Shown here in pieces: positions 8,013 to 17,312 of a DNA stretch of 32,151 nt (positions within the stretch are counted from its first letter, which is position 1; each line of letters starts with the position of its first letter). Below the pieces are notes generated by a model. That model worked only from the letters and a program-made list of their open reading frames with translations, did not search any database and was not told the origin of the DNA. The translations under genes and the position numbers were made by a program. The stretch is from Bacteroidota bacterium (GTDB lineage: Bacteria; Bacteroidota; Bacteroidia; Flavobacteriales_D; Crocinitomicaceae). The stretch lies in the NCBI GenBank assembly GCA_947378245.1, contig CANCJF010000009.1, positions 1-32,151 of the forward strand, written 5' to 3'.

Positions 8013-8811
8013 AATTTTCAGGAATCGTAAAATAAATTTCTTGTTCTTGATTTACTTCAATTTTCTCATAATTGAGCATAATAAGAATTATATTTTTTTT
8101 AATAGCTATTCTAATTTCTACCTCATCAGGTATCCAATAATTTTCAATATTTTTTTTTGATTTATAATTAACTGAAATGTATGTCGAATCTTTGTTGTTT
8201 TCAATTTCAATTTTTTTAATTCCTAATCTGTCATTTGTAAAATAATATTTAAGAATAAAATCGTCAAAATTTTTGCGTTCCATTTTCTTTATTTCTCTTT
8301 TACGATGAGAAGATACAATATATGAATAAGGATCATGAATTTGATAATATTTTTGTTGTGAATTATATCCAAGTGGGTGACCTAATAAAATTTCTTGTAA
8401 ATTTTTATAATCAAAATCTACTCCCAACTCTTGTCTTAAGATTTTCAATGTTGTTTTAACGAAGCAACGATCCTTTTTATTTGTAAATTGTAATGAATCC
8501 TTTGTAATTATAGAGTTTACAATAGGAATTCCAGCATAAGTTATCATAGCCGTTATAGCACTATCTTTAATCATTCTAACTGAAGTTTTAAATGATACTT
8601 CTTGATTGCTATCTTTATAAGAAGTAGAAATCTTCGTATATAATGTATTTGGTGTGATTTTCGATAAACTATCTAAAACCAACATTAATTCTGAAGTACG
8701 CTTACGTTCTACTTTAATTTGCGGAATTTCTCCAACTATTTTCTTTGCACAGGAGGGTAATGTTATACCTATACATACTATGATTTTTAATATGTTAAAA
8801 TACTGTTTCAT
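7996..8811 (-). CDS. DUF4292-family lipoprotein
   Basis: The frame is open from 8868, but the likely start is the ATG at 8811. From there the protein begins MKQYFNILKIIVCIGITLPSC, a lipoprotein signal with lipobox LPSC. The upstream extension is highly charged and would spoil the signal. The mature part (~250 residues) is mostly beta strands and resembles DUF4292 (LolA/LolB-like fold in Bacteroidota), with PNTLYTKISTSYKD near the start and a DSAITAMITYAGIPIVNSII stretch. It overlaps the TPR gene before it and the EnvC-like gene after it by 16-17 bases. A role in lipoprotein or surface-material handling in the periplasm is inference. Confidence 0.82.
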   Translation of the reverse strand: MKQYFNILKIIVCIGITLPSCAKKIVGEIPQIKVERKRTSELMLVLDSLSKITPNTLYTKISTSYKDSNQEVSFKTSVRMIKDSAITAMITYAGIPIVNSIITKDSLQFTNKKDRCFVKTTLKILRQELGVDFDYKNLQEILLGHPLGYNSQQKYYQIHDPYSYIVSSHRKREIKKMERKNFDDFILKYYFTNDRLGIKKIEIENNKDSTYISVNYKSKKNIENYWIPDEVEIRIAIKKNIILIMLNYEKIEVNQEQEIYFTIPENYEHCN

Positions 8812-10498
8812 AGTACTGTTTTTTCTCAATCTTTTTAGGTAGAATCGAATTTTTCGATCCTTTTTCAAGTGCCATTTTCCAATGTATTAGTGCTTCATTA
8901 ATATTTCCCATTTTAAATTGACAATCACCGATATGTTCTAAAATTAACGGCTCTTTTAATCCGTTTTTTTGAATGGATTGAAATATTGATAAAGCCTCGG
9001 AGTATTTTCCTTGTTGAAAAAGAATCCAACCATACGTATCTAAAAAATGATAATCATTTGGAGAGACAATCAATACCTCTTTTATCATTTTTTCAGCTTT
9101 TTCTAAATGCATTTTTTCGTTTGCCAAATAAAATGCATAATTATTTAAATTAAGTTGATTTGTTGGAGCTAAGTTAATGGCATTTTCATAAGACTCATTT
9201 GCTTCTTTGTGTTGTTTATTTTTAAAATGAGCTTGGCCTAATTGTGCATAAAATTCAGCCTTTAATTCTTGATTTTTACCCGTATATTCTTTCCCCATTT
9301 CTAATGCTGCAATAGCTTCTGTATATTTTTTCAATTGAATAGCACTTACACCTGCTAATAGATACAACTTACCTTTCGTTGGAAAAATCTCAATTGCTTT
9401 TTTACAATCTGAATACAGCTCATTATATTTTTGAAATTCATATTCCATAATAACCACTTCTTCCCAAATAGAATAATGTGTTGGATCTAACTCCACTGCA
9501 TGATGATAAGAGTCAAGCGCTAAAGTGTCAAAGCCATTTTTACTTTGAATATCACCTAAAAGGGTGAATACTTTTGCTTCTTTTGGATAATCAGTTGTTA
9601 ATTGTTGAGCTAACTCTGTAATTTGAGGGTCTAATTTCGCTTGTTTTTCAAAGAAATATGAAATAGATTTTGTTTTAGTTTCTAGTGAAATCTCTGAACA
9701 ACTAAATGCTAATTTTAATTCTTTATAGGTATTCAATTTATCGTCTCTTTCTAAATAATACTGTGCTAAAGTTAAATGCACATTACCATTTATCGGATCC
9801 GATTCAGCTAATCTAAAAAGTAATTTAATCGCGGCATCATCATTTTTAGTTTCAAAATAATAATCTATTAATTGTGCAAGTATTTCATTTTCAGAAGGAA
9901 ACTTTTCGATTGCTTTTATTAATATTTCTTCGGCTTCTTTATCTTCGTGTAAATACCTTTTGACTTTATATTTTTCTATATAAATTTCTGGAGTTTCACC
10001 AAGAACTGCTTGAAGTTGATTTAGTGATTGAAAAGCTTCTTTTAATTTATTAGACTTCAATAAACATTCCGAATAATTAATTAGCCATTCTGGATTTCTA
10101 GGGTTCTTTTTAAGTAATTTTTGATACGTGTTAGTAGCTTGTTTGTAATTATTTGTAGCCAAATACTTAATAGCCAAATCTTGAATATAATGGTCGTTTT
10201 CAGGATCTAATTCTGCTGCCTTTTCAAGAGCTCCTATTGATTTTTCTTTTTGATTAGTATACCCGTAAAGTTCTGATAACGCAAAATAAGCTGCATCATC
10301 TTTTTTATTTTGTGTAATACATGCTTCAAAAATTGAGATTGCATTTTCGTATTGTCTACGCTGCTTTGTCCTTACACCTTCATGAAATAACTCAATATAT
10401 TTTGGATAATAGGCAATTTCGGCGGTAGTATTCTTTTTACTTGTACCACAAGCGTATACGACCAAAACAATACAAGTAAAAAGTATAAAATGCTTCAT
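8795..10498 (-). CDS. TPR-repeat lipoprotein
   Basis: A 567-residue protein with a lipoprotein signal (hydrophobic 3-15, lipobox VYAC with C17, then GTSKK) followed by about a dozen tetratricopeptide repeats through residue ~550, such as AISIFEACITQNKKDDAAYF and ALDSYHHAVELDPTHYSIWE. It is probably attached to the periplasmic face of a membrane as a scaffold. Its start codon overlaps the stop codon of the preceding nucleotidyltransferase gene (TAATG), and its end overlaps the DUF4292 lipoprotein gene by 17 bases, so the three are translationally linked. The order nucleotidyltransferase, TPR, DUF4292, EnvC recurs in Flavobacteriia as far as I know. The binding partner is unknown. Confidence 0.9.
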   Translation of the reverse strand: MKHFILFTCIVLVVYACGTSKKNTTAEIAYYPKYIELFHEGVRTKQRRQYENAISIFEACITQNKKDDAAYFALSELYGYTNQKEKSIGALEKAAELDPENDHYIQDLAIKYLATNNYKQATNTYQKLLKKNPRNPEWLINYSECLLKSNKLKEAFQSLNQLQAVLGETPEIYIEKYKVKRYLHEDKEAEEILIKAIEKFPSENEILAQLIDYYFETKNDDAAIKLLFRLAESDPINGNVHLTLAQYYLERDDKLNTYKELKLAFSCSEISLETKTKSISYFFEKQAKLDPQITELAQQLTTDYPKEAKVFTLLGDIQSKNGFDTLALDSYHHAVELDPTHYSIWEEVVIMEYEFQKYNELYSDCKKAIEIFPTKGKLYLLAGVSAIQLKKYTEAIAALEMGKEYTGKNQELKAEFYAQLGQAHFKNKQHKEANESYENAINLAPTNQLNLNNYAFYLANEKMHLEKAEKMIKEVLIVSPNDYHFLDTYGWILFQQGKYSEALSIFQSIQKNGLKEPLILEHIGDCQFKMGNINEALIHWKMALEKGSKNSILPKKIEKKQYYETVF

Positions 10499-11505
10499 TA
10501 AGCTATCGTTGAGTAATCCCCTAGACTAATATCTGCAATGTTTCCTTCGTAATTAGCAGTGTTTCCAATCATTGAATTTTGTAAAATTGCATTTTTAATT
10601 TTTGCATTTGATTGAATAATTGAATTTTTAATCGTTGCATTTTCTACAAATGAACCTTCTCCAATAGAAACATGTGGCCCTACTACAGCATTAATAATTT
10701 TAACATTTTTCCCTATATAACATGGTGGAATTATTACTGAATTTTCAGAAATAATAGTGTCTGAAATTGTCTTTATTCCTTTTGAGGCATCGTGTTCTAA
10801 CACACGTTGATTTGTATGAACAGTTACTTCTTTATTACCACAGTCTAGCCATTCATCTACTTTACCAGGTTTAAATTTATTTCCAGCTTCTGTCAAACGA
10901 CGAAGTGCATCCGGTAATTGGAATTCTCCACTTTTAATAATATTATTTTCTAGGAGAAACTCAATTTCTTTACGTAAATCTTCCCCTTTTTTAAAGTAAT
11001 AAATACCAATCATTGCTAGATCAGACACAAATGTTTGAGGTTTTTCTACAAAATCTATAATTTCATTACTTTCATTTAATTTTACAACTCCAAAAGCAGA
11101 AGGGTCTTCAATTTGTTTTACCCATAAGATTCCATCTACTGTTGCATCTAATTTAAAATCAGCACTAAAAAGTGTATCCGCAAATGCAACAACTACAGGG
11201 CCTTCTAATAATTCTTTTGCACAATATACTGCATGCGCAGTGCCTAAAGGTTGGTCTTGATAATGAATAGAACCTTTAGCTCCTAGTTTTTCAGCAACCT
11301 TAATTAATTCTTCTTCTACTTCCGTTCCAAAATCACCAATTACAAAAGCAATTTCATCAATTTTATCTGAACAAATTGAAGCAATATCTTCAACTAGTCT
11401 GTGAACAATCGGTTTTCCTCCTACAGGAATTAATGGTTTTGGTATAGTTAATGTATGTGGGCGAAGACGACTTCCACGTCCAGCCATAGGTACGATAATT
11501 TTCAT
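10498..11505 (-). CDS. Sugar-phosphate nucleotidyltransferase with C-terminal hexapeptide repeats
   Basis: A 335-residue cytoplasmic enzyme of the RmlA/GlmU-type family that joins a sugar-1-phosphate to a nucleotide for cell-surface polysaccharide synthesis. The N-terminal motif GRGSRLRPHT (9-18) with PKP (22-24) binds the NTP, LGTAHA lies at 87-92, and D110 of FADTLF should bind Mg2+. From about residue 245 it has left-handed beta-helix repeats (ISENSVIIP, IGEGSFVENA, IIQSNAKIKNA). No acyl- or acetyltransferase active site is recognisable. The sugar and nucleotide cannot be told from sequence; glucose-1-phosphate with dTTP or UTP is possible. It follows dut by 5 bases. Confidence 0.9.
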   Translation of the reverse strand: MKIIVPMAGRGSRLRPHTLTIPKPLIPVGGKPIVHRLVEDIASICSDKIDEIAFVIGDFGTEVEEELIKVAEKLGAKGSIHYQDQPLGTAHAVYCAKELLEGPVVVAFADTLFSADFKLDATVDGILWVKQIEDPSAFGVVKLNESNEIIDFVEKPQTFVSDLAMIGIYYFKKGEDLRKEIEFLLENNIIKSGEFQLPDALRRLTEAGNKFKPGKVDEWLDCGNKEVTVHTNQRVLEHDASKGIKTISDTIISENSVIIPPCYIGKNVKIINAVVGPHVSIGEGSFVENATIKNSIIQSNAKIKNAILQNSMIGNTANYEGNIADISLGDYSTIA

Positions 11506-11510
11506 AGATT

Positions 11511-11945
11511 TTATTTTTTTCCAGTACTTCCAAATCCACCTTCTCCTCTTTGGGAATCATTTAAGGTATCTGTTAAATTCCAAATTGCTTGTTCAACTTT
11601 TGCAAAAACTAGTTGTGCAATTCGATCACCAGAATTGATTTCAAAATTTTGATTTGAGTGATTAATTAGAATAACTCCTATTTCTCCTCGATAGTCTGCA
11701 TCAATAGTTCCAGGAGAATTCAATACAGTAATTCCATTTTTTAGAGCTAGGCCAGAACGAGGTCTCACTTGTGCTTCATATCCTTCCGGAATTTCAATAT
11801 ACAATCCGGTTTTAATTAATTTTCTTTCACCAGGTAGAAGTGTAAATTTCCCGTCTAAAAATGCACGAATATCCATTCCTGCAGAAGCAGTAGTTTCGTA
11901 GGACGGTAATGTATTATTTGATTTATTAATTATTGCAACATTCAT
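11511..11945 (-). CDS. dut: dUTP diphosphatase
   Basis: A 144-residue trimeric dUTPase that converts dUTP to dUMP and pyrophosphate, keeping uracil out of DNA and supplying dTMP synthesis. All five motifs are visible: I (SAGMDIRA, 21-28), II ([10 protein letters not shown], 61-70), III ([12 protein letters not shown], 79-90, with catalytic D84), IV ([10 protein letters not shown]) and V ([10 protein letters not shown], 133-142). Length and motif order are standard. It lies 23 bases downstream of purE and 5 bases upstream of the nucleotidyltransferase gene. Confidence 0.97.
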   Translation of the reverse strand: MNVAIINKSNNTLPSYETTASAGMDIRAFLDGKFTLLPGERKLIKTGLYIEIPEGYEAQVRPRSGLALKNGITVLNSPGTIDADYRGEIGVILINHSNQNFEINSGDRIAQLVFAKVEQAIWNLTDTLNDSQRGEGGFGSTGKK

Positions 11946-11968
11946 AGCTTTGTAGTTTTTTTAACTAA

Positions 11969-12454
11969 TTATACATGAAGATTTTTCCCACTTTCAAGTA
12001 CAGCTTCCTTGAGTGATTGCATATAATCCACCAATACTTTTAATAACTCAGAATCATTAGTTGCAATCATTTTTGCAGCTAGAATTCCAGCGTTTTTAGC
12101 TGCATTTAAAGCAACAGTAGCAACAGGAATACCGTTCGGCATCTGAAGGATAGAAAGAATACTATCCCAACCATCGATCGAGTTACTTGATTTAATTGGA
12201 ACACCAATCACAGGAAGTGGTGTCAATGAAGCGGTCATTCCAGGTAAATGTGCAGCACCTCCAGCTCCTGCAATGATTACTTTTATTCCACGTTTGTGAG
12301 CGTTTTGCGCGTACTCTACCATCAGTTCAGGCGTACGATGCGCAGAAACAACATTAATTTCATATTCAACACCAAACTCTTTCAAAATATGAGCAGCTTC
12401 TTGCATAATCGGCAAATCCGACTTGCTTCCCATAATAATTCCAACTTTTGCCAT
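11969..12454 (-). CDS. purE: N5-carboxyaminoimidazole ribonucleotide mutase (class I PurE)
   Basis: A 161-residue enzyme of purine synthesis that moves the carboxyl group of N5-CAIR to form CAIR. Diagnostic motifs are GSKSDLP (9-15), SAHRTPE (37-43, with the essential His39), [11 protein letters not shown] (63-73) and [13 protein letters not shown]. The partner purK is not in the window. It is the first gene of the minus-strand series that ends with ribE, and is divergent from the M43 protease gene. A TACATTTG -7-like box at 12469-12476 would give a very short leader. Confidence 0.97.
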   Translation of the reverse strand: MAKVGIIMGSKSDLPIMQEAAHILKEFGVEYEINVVSAHRTPELMVEYAQNAHKRGIKVIIAGAGGAAHLPGMTASLTPLPVIGVPIKSSNSIDGWDSILSILQMPNGIPVATVALNAAKNAGILAAKMIATNDSELLKVLVDYMQSLKEAVLESGKNLHV

Positions 12455-12468
12455 TTTACTATTTTTAA

Positions 12469-12476
12469 CAAATGTA
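12469..12476 (-). promoter_or_regulatory. Possible -7 box for purE
   Basis: On the minus strand TACATTTG matches TAnnTTTG exactly, 15 bases ahead of the purE start. No convincing TTG -33 box is present at the proper spacing, and the leader would be only a few bases long, so this is weak. Confidence 0.35.
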
Positions 12477-12593
12477 AGTACTTTCGTTCTTGTTTTGTAA
12501 TCTTCTAAACTAAGTTCTGAAAAAATGAATGTTAGTATATCTAATTTTTAAGTATGATCAACCTTATTTTAAAAATATCGTCTAATATTAAGT

Positions 12594-12623
12594 TTGTGAT
12601 TATATTCATTGCAAAATTATTTG
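12594..12623 (+). promoter_or_regulatory. Probable promoter of the M43 protease gene
   Basis: TTG at 12594-12596 (within TTTG) is followed after exactly 19 bases by ATTATTTG (12616-12623). This departs from the Bacteroidota TAnnTTTG box in the first two positions but has the ideal spacing. Transcription would begin about 12 bases ahead of the ATG at 12640. Confidence 0.5.
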
Positions 12624-12639
12624 TTTAGATATTCTTATT

Positions 12640-14727
12640 ATGAAAAAAATATTCTTTTTGTTTGCATTTATCTTTTTAAGCTTCAATTTTTACAGCCAAT
12701 TATTACCATGTGGTCAGCACACTAAGTTACAAGACCAACTGAAAGATCCTGACTTCAAAGTTCAGTATGAATCTGATCAAAAGATTCAAGAACTTGTAAT
12801 GCAACAGATGTTTAAAGATCCAGTACAAAAACGAGGTACGGTGTACAAAATACCGGTTGTATTTCATGTGTTGCATTCTAATGGGCCAGAAAATATTTCT
12901 AGAGAGCAAATTTTAAATCAGCTAGCAATATTAAATAATGATTATCGTTTACTAAATATTGATGCTGCTAATGTACATCCTGATTTTAAAGGTATGCCAA
13001 CAGACGTAGGGGTTGAGTTTGTATTGGCAACTAAAGCACCCGATGGGACATGTTTCTCGGGAATTACAAGAACTTACACACCAAAACTGGTTACACAAGA
13101 CACCTCTCAGTTGAGAATAATTTTAACAGGAAATGATGTATATAGAAAGGAATGGACAGGTTATCAATATTTAAACATCTTTGTAAGTGCAGGGTTAAAT
13201 GGTCCTGCTGGTTTTACGCGCAAACCATTTGGTAAAGGTACTAGTATGTCTAGTGGGATATATATATTACATAATTATGTTGGTAGTATTGGTACAAGTA
13301 ATAGCATTACAAGCAGGGCGCTAACTCATGAGATTGGTCATTGGTTAAATTTAGACCATACTTGGGGTCCAACGAATAGCCCTGGTGATACTTCTAGTTG
13401 TGGGGTTGATGACGGTGTTGCTGATACTCCAAATTGTATCGGTGATAAGAGTTTATGTAATTTAGATGATAAATATTGTGGTCCAAGAGCCAATATTGAA
13501 AATTTTATGGAATATTCTTATTGTAGCAAAATGTTTACAAAGGGACAAGTTGATCGTATGCGTGCAGCAATTATTTCATCAGTAGGAGGAAGGAATAAAA
13601 TTTGGACATTAGAAAATTTAGCATTAGTAGGTGCAACTACTTCACCAATTTGTAAGGTTGACTTTACAAGTGATAATCCTCAAACATGTGAGGGAGGTCA
13701 TATTAATTTTAAAGACGAGACATATAATACGCCATTAAGCTGGTATTGGGAGTTCCCTGGAGGTACACCAAGTAGTTCAACTTCACAAAACCCTACTGTT
13801 ATTTATTCGTCAATTGGAAATTATTCAGTAACATTAACTGTTTCAGATGGAATTTCCACTAAAACTATTGTTAAACCAAATTTTATCTTAGTAGTTCAAG
13901 GAAATAAAGAGATTCCTTTTTTAGAGACTTTTAGAGACTCCAAATTATCTGATTTTTGGAATGTTTCCAATTTAGGTAATAACGAAGCGTTTGAATTATA
14001 TCAAGGCACAGGGTTTTTAGATGATAAATGTTTAAGATTAGCTAATTATAATAGTACTATAAGTAGTACTGATGACATCACATCTAATTGTTTTGATTTA
14101 ACTAAAATAATTGATCAAGGTCAAGTAACATTAACTTTTCGTTATGCATATCGAAAAAAGTCAATTGAAAATTCTGAAGTTTTTAAAATTAGTATGAGTG
14201 GTGATTGTGGATCTTCATGGAAAATGTTAAGAAGTTTTATAGGAGGAAATTTATCTTCGAGTATTAGTCAAACTAATTGGTTTCCTTCAAGTATTTCGGA
14301 TTGGACAACTGTTCATATTACAAACATTTCAAATACTTATTGGAATTCTAATGCTAGAATTCGTTTTTCTTTTGATGGAAGTGGAGGGAATAATTTTTAT
14401 TTAGATGACATAAACTTGTATGCTGGATCTCCTTCAGATCAAATTGTCTTATCCGTTCAAGAAAATATAGTACACAATACAATAGAATTGTATCCAAACC
14501 CTTCTGACTTACAGTTGATTATTCCTTTGGTATTAATGGAAAGTGTAAATGGGTTTTATGAAGTTAAAGATGTATTAGGAAAAACAATCATTAGAAGTGC
14601 GATAAATGCATCCATAGGAAATAATTTAATAATAGTACCAACTAATGAATTAATTAAAGGAAGCTATTTTATCAAAATCATTTTCGGGGAAGAACAAATT
14701 ACTAGACAATTTCAGGTAATGAGATGA
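12640..14727 (+). CDS. Secreted M43-family metalloprotease with PKD domain and T9SS tail
   Basis: A 695-residue exported zinc protease. It has a signal peptide (1-20, ending FNFYSQ), a propeptide region, and a pappalysin/M43-type catalytic domain with HEIGHWLNLDH at 230-240 (three His ligands, catalytic Glu231) and a Met-turn at about M290 in NFMEYSYC. Cysteines at 254, 266, 273, 280 and 295 fit the disulfides of the family. A PKD domain follows (about 345-407, with WYWEFPGGTPSSS and VTLTVSDG), then a MAM/jelly-roll-like domain, and a type IX sorting tail (about 618-695, starting ELYPNPS). It is likely released or anchored on the surface to digest proteins. It stands alone, between purE and a binding lipoprotein gene. 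Confidence 0.93.
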   Translation: MKKIFFLFAFIFLSFNFYSQLLPCGQHTKLQDQLKDPDFKVQYESDQKIQELVMQQMFKDPVQKRGTVYKIPVVFHVLHSNGPENISREQILNQLAILNNDYRLLNIDAANVHPDFKGMPTDVGVEFVLATKAPDGTCFSGITRTYTPKLVTQDTSQLRIILTGNDVYRKEWTGYQYLNIFVSAGLNGPAGFTRKPFGKGTSMSSGIYILHNYVGSIGTSNSITSRALTHEIGHWLNLDHTWGPTNSPGDTSSCGVDDGVADTPNCIGDKSLCNLDDKYCGPRANIENFMEYSYCSKMFTKGQVDRMRAAIISSVGGRNKIWTLENLALVGATTSPICKVDFTSDNPQTCEGGHINFKDETYNTPLSWYWEFPGGTPSSSTSQNPTVIYSSIGNYSVTLTVSDGISTKTIVKPNFILVVQGNKEIPFLETFRDSKLSDFWNVSNLGNNEAFELYQGTGFLDDKCLRLANYNSTISSTDDITSNCFDLTKIIDQGQVTLTFRYAYRKKSIENSEVFKISMSGDCGSSWKMLRSFIGGNLSSSISQTNWFPSSISDWTTVHITNISNTYWNSNARIRFSFDGSGGNNFYLDDINLYAGSPSDQIVLSVQENIVHNTIELYPNPSDLQLIIPLVLMESVNGFYEVKDVLGKTIIRSAINASIGNNLIIVPTNELIKGSYFIKIIFGEEQITRQFQVMR

Positions 14728-14753
14728 TTGTATATTATTCTTTTAGTTCTTTT

Positions 14754-16469
14754 TCAATTTGATGGCTCTCTTATGAACATTTTAGAAAAATCTATAATTT
14801 CTGTTGAATTTGTCGCGAAATTTTTCACTCTAAAATTAACCATTGTCATAAAATCTTGATGAAATAATGGCATAATAGCAGCGTCATCAATGATTTGTTG
14901 ATCACATTTAACAAAAAGATTTCTTCTTTTATAATCATCGCGTTCACGCATAGCATTCTTAAAGTTTTCATCAAAAACTTTATTTGAATATTTAAATGGA
15001 TTTGAAATAACAGATGATTTGGAAATATTTTCACTAAAAAATAAATTCAAGAAGTTTTCTGGGTCAGGATAATCAGCAATCCAACCACCTCTCCATATTT
15101 TTGCTTCGCCAGTTTGTATAGCTTTTTCACGCTCCTCAATAGAACATAACTTAATAGTAATGTTTACATTTAAATTCTTTTTTAATTGCTTACATACACC
15201 TATCGCAGCTTTATGAGGAGCCGTTCCTTCTTTTGCATTCACAAATAATGAAATTGTAGGAAAGCCAGTACCATTTGGATAACCAGCATTTGCTAAAAGT
15301 TTTTTAGCTACTTCAACATTAAAAGTATATCCTTTTACTAAAGTATCATTGTAATCTAAAACTTCAGGTACAAAGCCAGATAATGCAGGATTTCCTTCAC
15401 CTTGCAATGTGTTTTCAATTAAATTTACACGATCTAAAGCTAGATTAAAAGCTTTACGAACATCTGTCTTGTCAAAAGGAGCACTCGTATTTGCAAACCC
15501 ATAATAAGCTGTACCCAAAGCTTCTCTAAAATCAATTTTGTGCTTAACTGTTTTTCCTGCTAAAGCAGTATTTAAGTCTCCCAATATATTCTCAATTTCA
15601 TCAACTGGAATATCCATTACTAAATCAATTGACTTATTTCTAAATGCAAATAACTCACTTTTTTTATCTTTAGAATAACTCACTTCAATATTTGCTAAAA
15701 ACGGCAATTGATTTCCTAAATTATCTATTCTCCAATAATTTGGATTTCTAGCAAGAATAATTTTATCATCTGTCCACTCTTCTAATCTAAAAGCCCCTGT
15801 GCCCACTGGATGTTTACCGATTTCATTTCCATACTCTTCAAAAGCTTCTTTAGGGAAAATTCCCAAGCTGCAATGAACAAGCAATTTATCAAATCCTGCA
15901 AATGCGTATTCTAATTCAATAGACAATGTATTTTTGTCTATAACCTTAATTGATTTTAAGTCTTTAGGAGCGACTCCTTTTGTAGAATTATCATAATGTT
16001 GTTTAGCTCCTTTAATTTTAGAAACTAAGAACCAATAAATTTCATTGTCAACAGCTTTACTACATGCAAATTCCAACGTGTTTTTAACATCATTTGCAGT
16101 TAATTCACGACCTTTTCCATCTTCGAAACAATCATCATCATGAAAAAATACACCTTTACGAATCTTAAACGTAAATTTTGTAGCGTCTTGATTCATGCTA
16201 AAGCTCTCCGCAATTCCTGGTACAATTTCATTGGATGTAGGATCAACTTTCAATAGTGTTTCAAATATCTGACTACCTACACGTTGATTGTAAATACTTG
16301 ATGAAGAAATAGGAAGTAAAGTTGTTATTTTTTCGGCAGACATAAATCTGAATGTTCCACCATATTTTACATTTCCTTTAGCTTTTATATTTGAGAGATC
16401 ACTACTGTCAGAACATGAGGTGATAAAAAATAACGATAAAACTGTTGTAAAAAGTACTATTCTACGCAT
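14754..16469 (-). CDS. ABC transporter substrate-binding lipoprotein (oligopeptide/SBP_bac_5 family)
   Basis: A 571-residue lipoprotein (lipobox ITSC with C19) related to OppA/DppA-type binding proteins. Family features are GGTFRFMSAEKITTLLP near the start, the SQIFETLLKVDPTSNEIVPG segment, the ARNPNYW motif (about 240) and WIADYPDPENFLNLFF in the C-terminal lobe. It should capture peptides or similar solutes in the periplasm. No permease or ATPase genes lie beside it, so it must work with components encoded elsewhere. It converges with the M43 protease gene (26-base gap); a link to the peptides that enzyme makes is tempting but not shown. Confidence 0.9.
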   Translation of the reverse strand: MRRIVLFTTVLSLFFITSCSDSSDLSNIKAKGNVKYGGTFRFMSAEKITTLLPISSSSIYNQRVGSQIFETLLKVDPTSNEIVPGIAESFSMNQDATKFTFKIRKGVFFHDDDCFEDGKGRELTANDVKNTLEFACSKAVDNEIYWFLVSKIKGAKQHYDNSTKGVAPKDLKSIKVIDKNTLSIELEYAFAGFDKLLVHCSLGIFPKEAFEEYGNEIGKHPVGTGAFRLEEWTDDKIILARNPNYWRIDNLGNQLPFLANIEVSYSKDKKSELFAFRNKSIDLVMDIPVDEIENILGDLNTALAGKTVKHKIDFREALGTAYYGFANTSAPFDKTDVRKAFNLALDRVNLIENTLQGEGNPALSGFVPEVLDYNDTLVKGYTFNVEVAKKLLANAGYPNGTGFPTISLFVNAKEGTAPHKAAIGVCKQLKKNLNVNITIKLCSIEEREKAIQTGEAKIWRGGWIADYPDPENFLNLFFSENISKSSVISNPFKYSNKVFDENFKNAMRERDDYKRRNLFVKCDQQIIDDAAIMPLFHQDFMTMVNFRVKNFATNSTEIIDFSKMFIREPSN

Positions 16470-16489
16470 AAGCTAATAAGTTTATCTAA

Positions 16490-16497
16490 CAAATATA
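16490..16497 (-). promoter_or_regulatory. Possible -7 box of the binding lipoprotein gene
   Basis: On the minus strand TATATTTG matches TAnnTTTG exactly, 21 bases ahead of the ATG at 16469. No clear TTG at the -33 position was seen. Confidence 0.45.
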
Positions 16498-16575
16498 TTA
16501 ATAATAGAAAGATAATTCTACCATTCTTTCTTTGAAGTTTATTTTTTTAGTAATTTAGATAGACAAAATCACAAT

Positions 16576-17289
16576 ATGTTACAAAAAATTACACTTGATA
16601 AGATTCTATTTTTAGATATAGAAACAGTCCCACAATTTCCAACATTCTTAGAGTTGGATGAAAAAACGAAACAACTTTACAGTCAAAAAACGAAGTTTTT
16701 ACAAAAAGAAAGTAGTGTTGAAGAACTTTATGACCGCGCTGGAATTTATGCGGAATTTGGGAAAATAATATGTATTTCAGTTGGGTATATTCACGATGGT
16801 AGTTTAGGTGAACAAATTCGGTTAAAATCGTTTTATAACGATGATGAGGAAGTGTTGTTACGAGAATTTGTGAGCCTACTCGAAGAAAACTATAAATTTT
16901 CAATTTTATGTGGTCACAATGCAAAAGAATTTGATTTCCCATATCTTTGTAGAAGATTGCTTATTCATGGTATTACTCTTCCATCTATATTAGATATTGC
17001 GGGTAAAAAACCATGGGAAATTAGTCATTTAGATACTATGGAATTATGGAAGTTTGGAGACTATAAAGCTTATACATCGTTGGCTTTATTGTGTCATGTT
17101 TTCCAAATACCTACTCCTAAGGATGATATTTCAGGGGAAGATGTAGCTCGTGTATATTATATTGAAAAAAACCTTGAAAGAATAAAGGTCTATTGTGAAA
17201 AAGATGTGGTTGCATTAATTCAATTACTACGAAAAATGACCGGTAAGTCATTAATTAAGGAGGCTAAAATATTTTTTAGTGAACAGTAA
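16576..17289 (+). CDS. DEDDy 3'-5' exonuclease (PolB-exonuclease-like)
   Basis: A 237-residue stand-alone exonuclease of the DnaQ-like superfamily, similar to the proofreading domain of family B polymerases. ExoI is LFLDIETVP with D14 and E16, ExoII is CGHNAKEFDFPYL with D120, and ExoIII is YCEKD with Y206 and D210, so all four metal-binding acids and the Tyr of the DEDDy type are present. No polymerase domain is attached. It probably removes 3' nucleotides from DNA during repair; the substrate is inferred from the family. It is divergent from the binding lipoprotein gene and shares a hairpin at its end with the converging lipoprotein gene. Confidence 0.9.
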   Translation: MLQKITLDKILFLDIETVPQFPTFLELDEKTKQLYSQKTKFLQKESSVEELYDRAGIYAEFGKIICISVGYIHDGSLGEQIRLKSFYNDDEEVLLREFVSLLEENYKFSILCGHNAKEFDFPYLCRRLLIHGITLPSILDIAGKKPWEISHLDTMELWKFGDYKAYTSLALLCHVFQIPTPKDDISGEDVARVYYIEKNLERIKVYCEKDVVALIQLLRKMTGKSLIKEAKIFFSEQ

Positions 17290-17312
17290 ATAACTTACTG
17301 TTTCTTCTTTCT
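17282..17312 (+). terminator. Hairpin terminator after the exonuclease gene
   Basis: An 8-bp stem (17282-17289 AACAGTAA with 17295-17302 TTACTGTT) and a 5-base loop are followed on the + strand by TCTTCTTTCTT. The stem is made from the stop-codon regions of both converging genes. On the minus strand the following bases are A-rich, so it should act only on + transcripts. Confidence 0.5.

Noticed and set aside
8812-8868. N-terminal extension of the DUF4292 protein
   Set aside because: The extra 19 residues are strongly charged and would hide the lipoprotein signal that begins at the ATG at 8811; the shorter start is preferred.
16589-16942. Open frame of 117 codons on the minus strand inside the exonuclease gene
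   Set aside because: Antisense to a gene with all catalytic motifs intact; the translated product has no family features.
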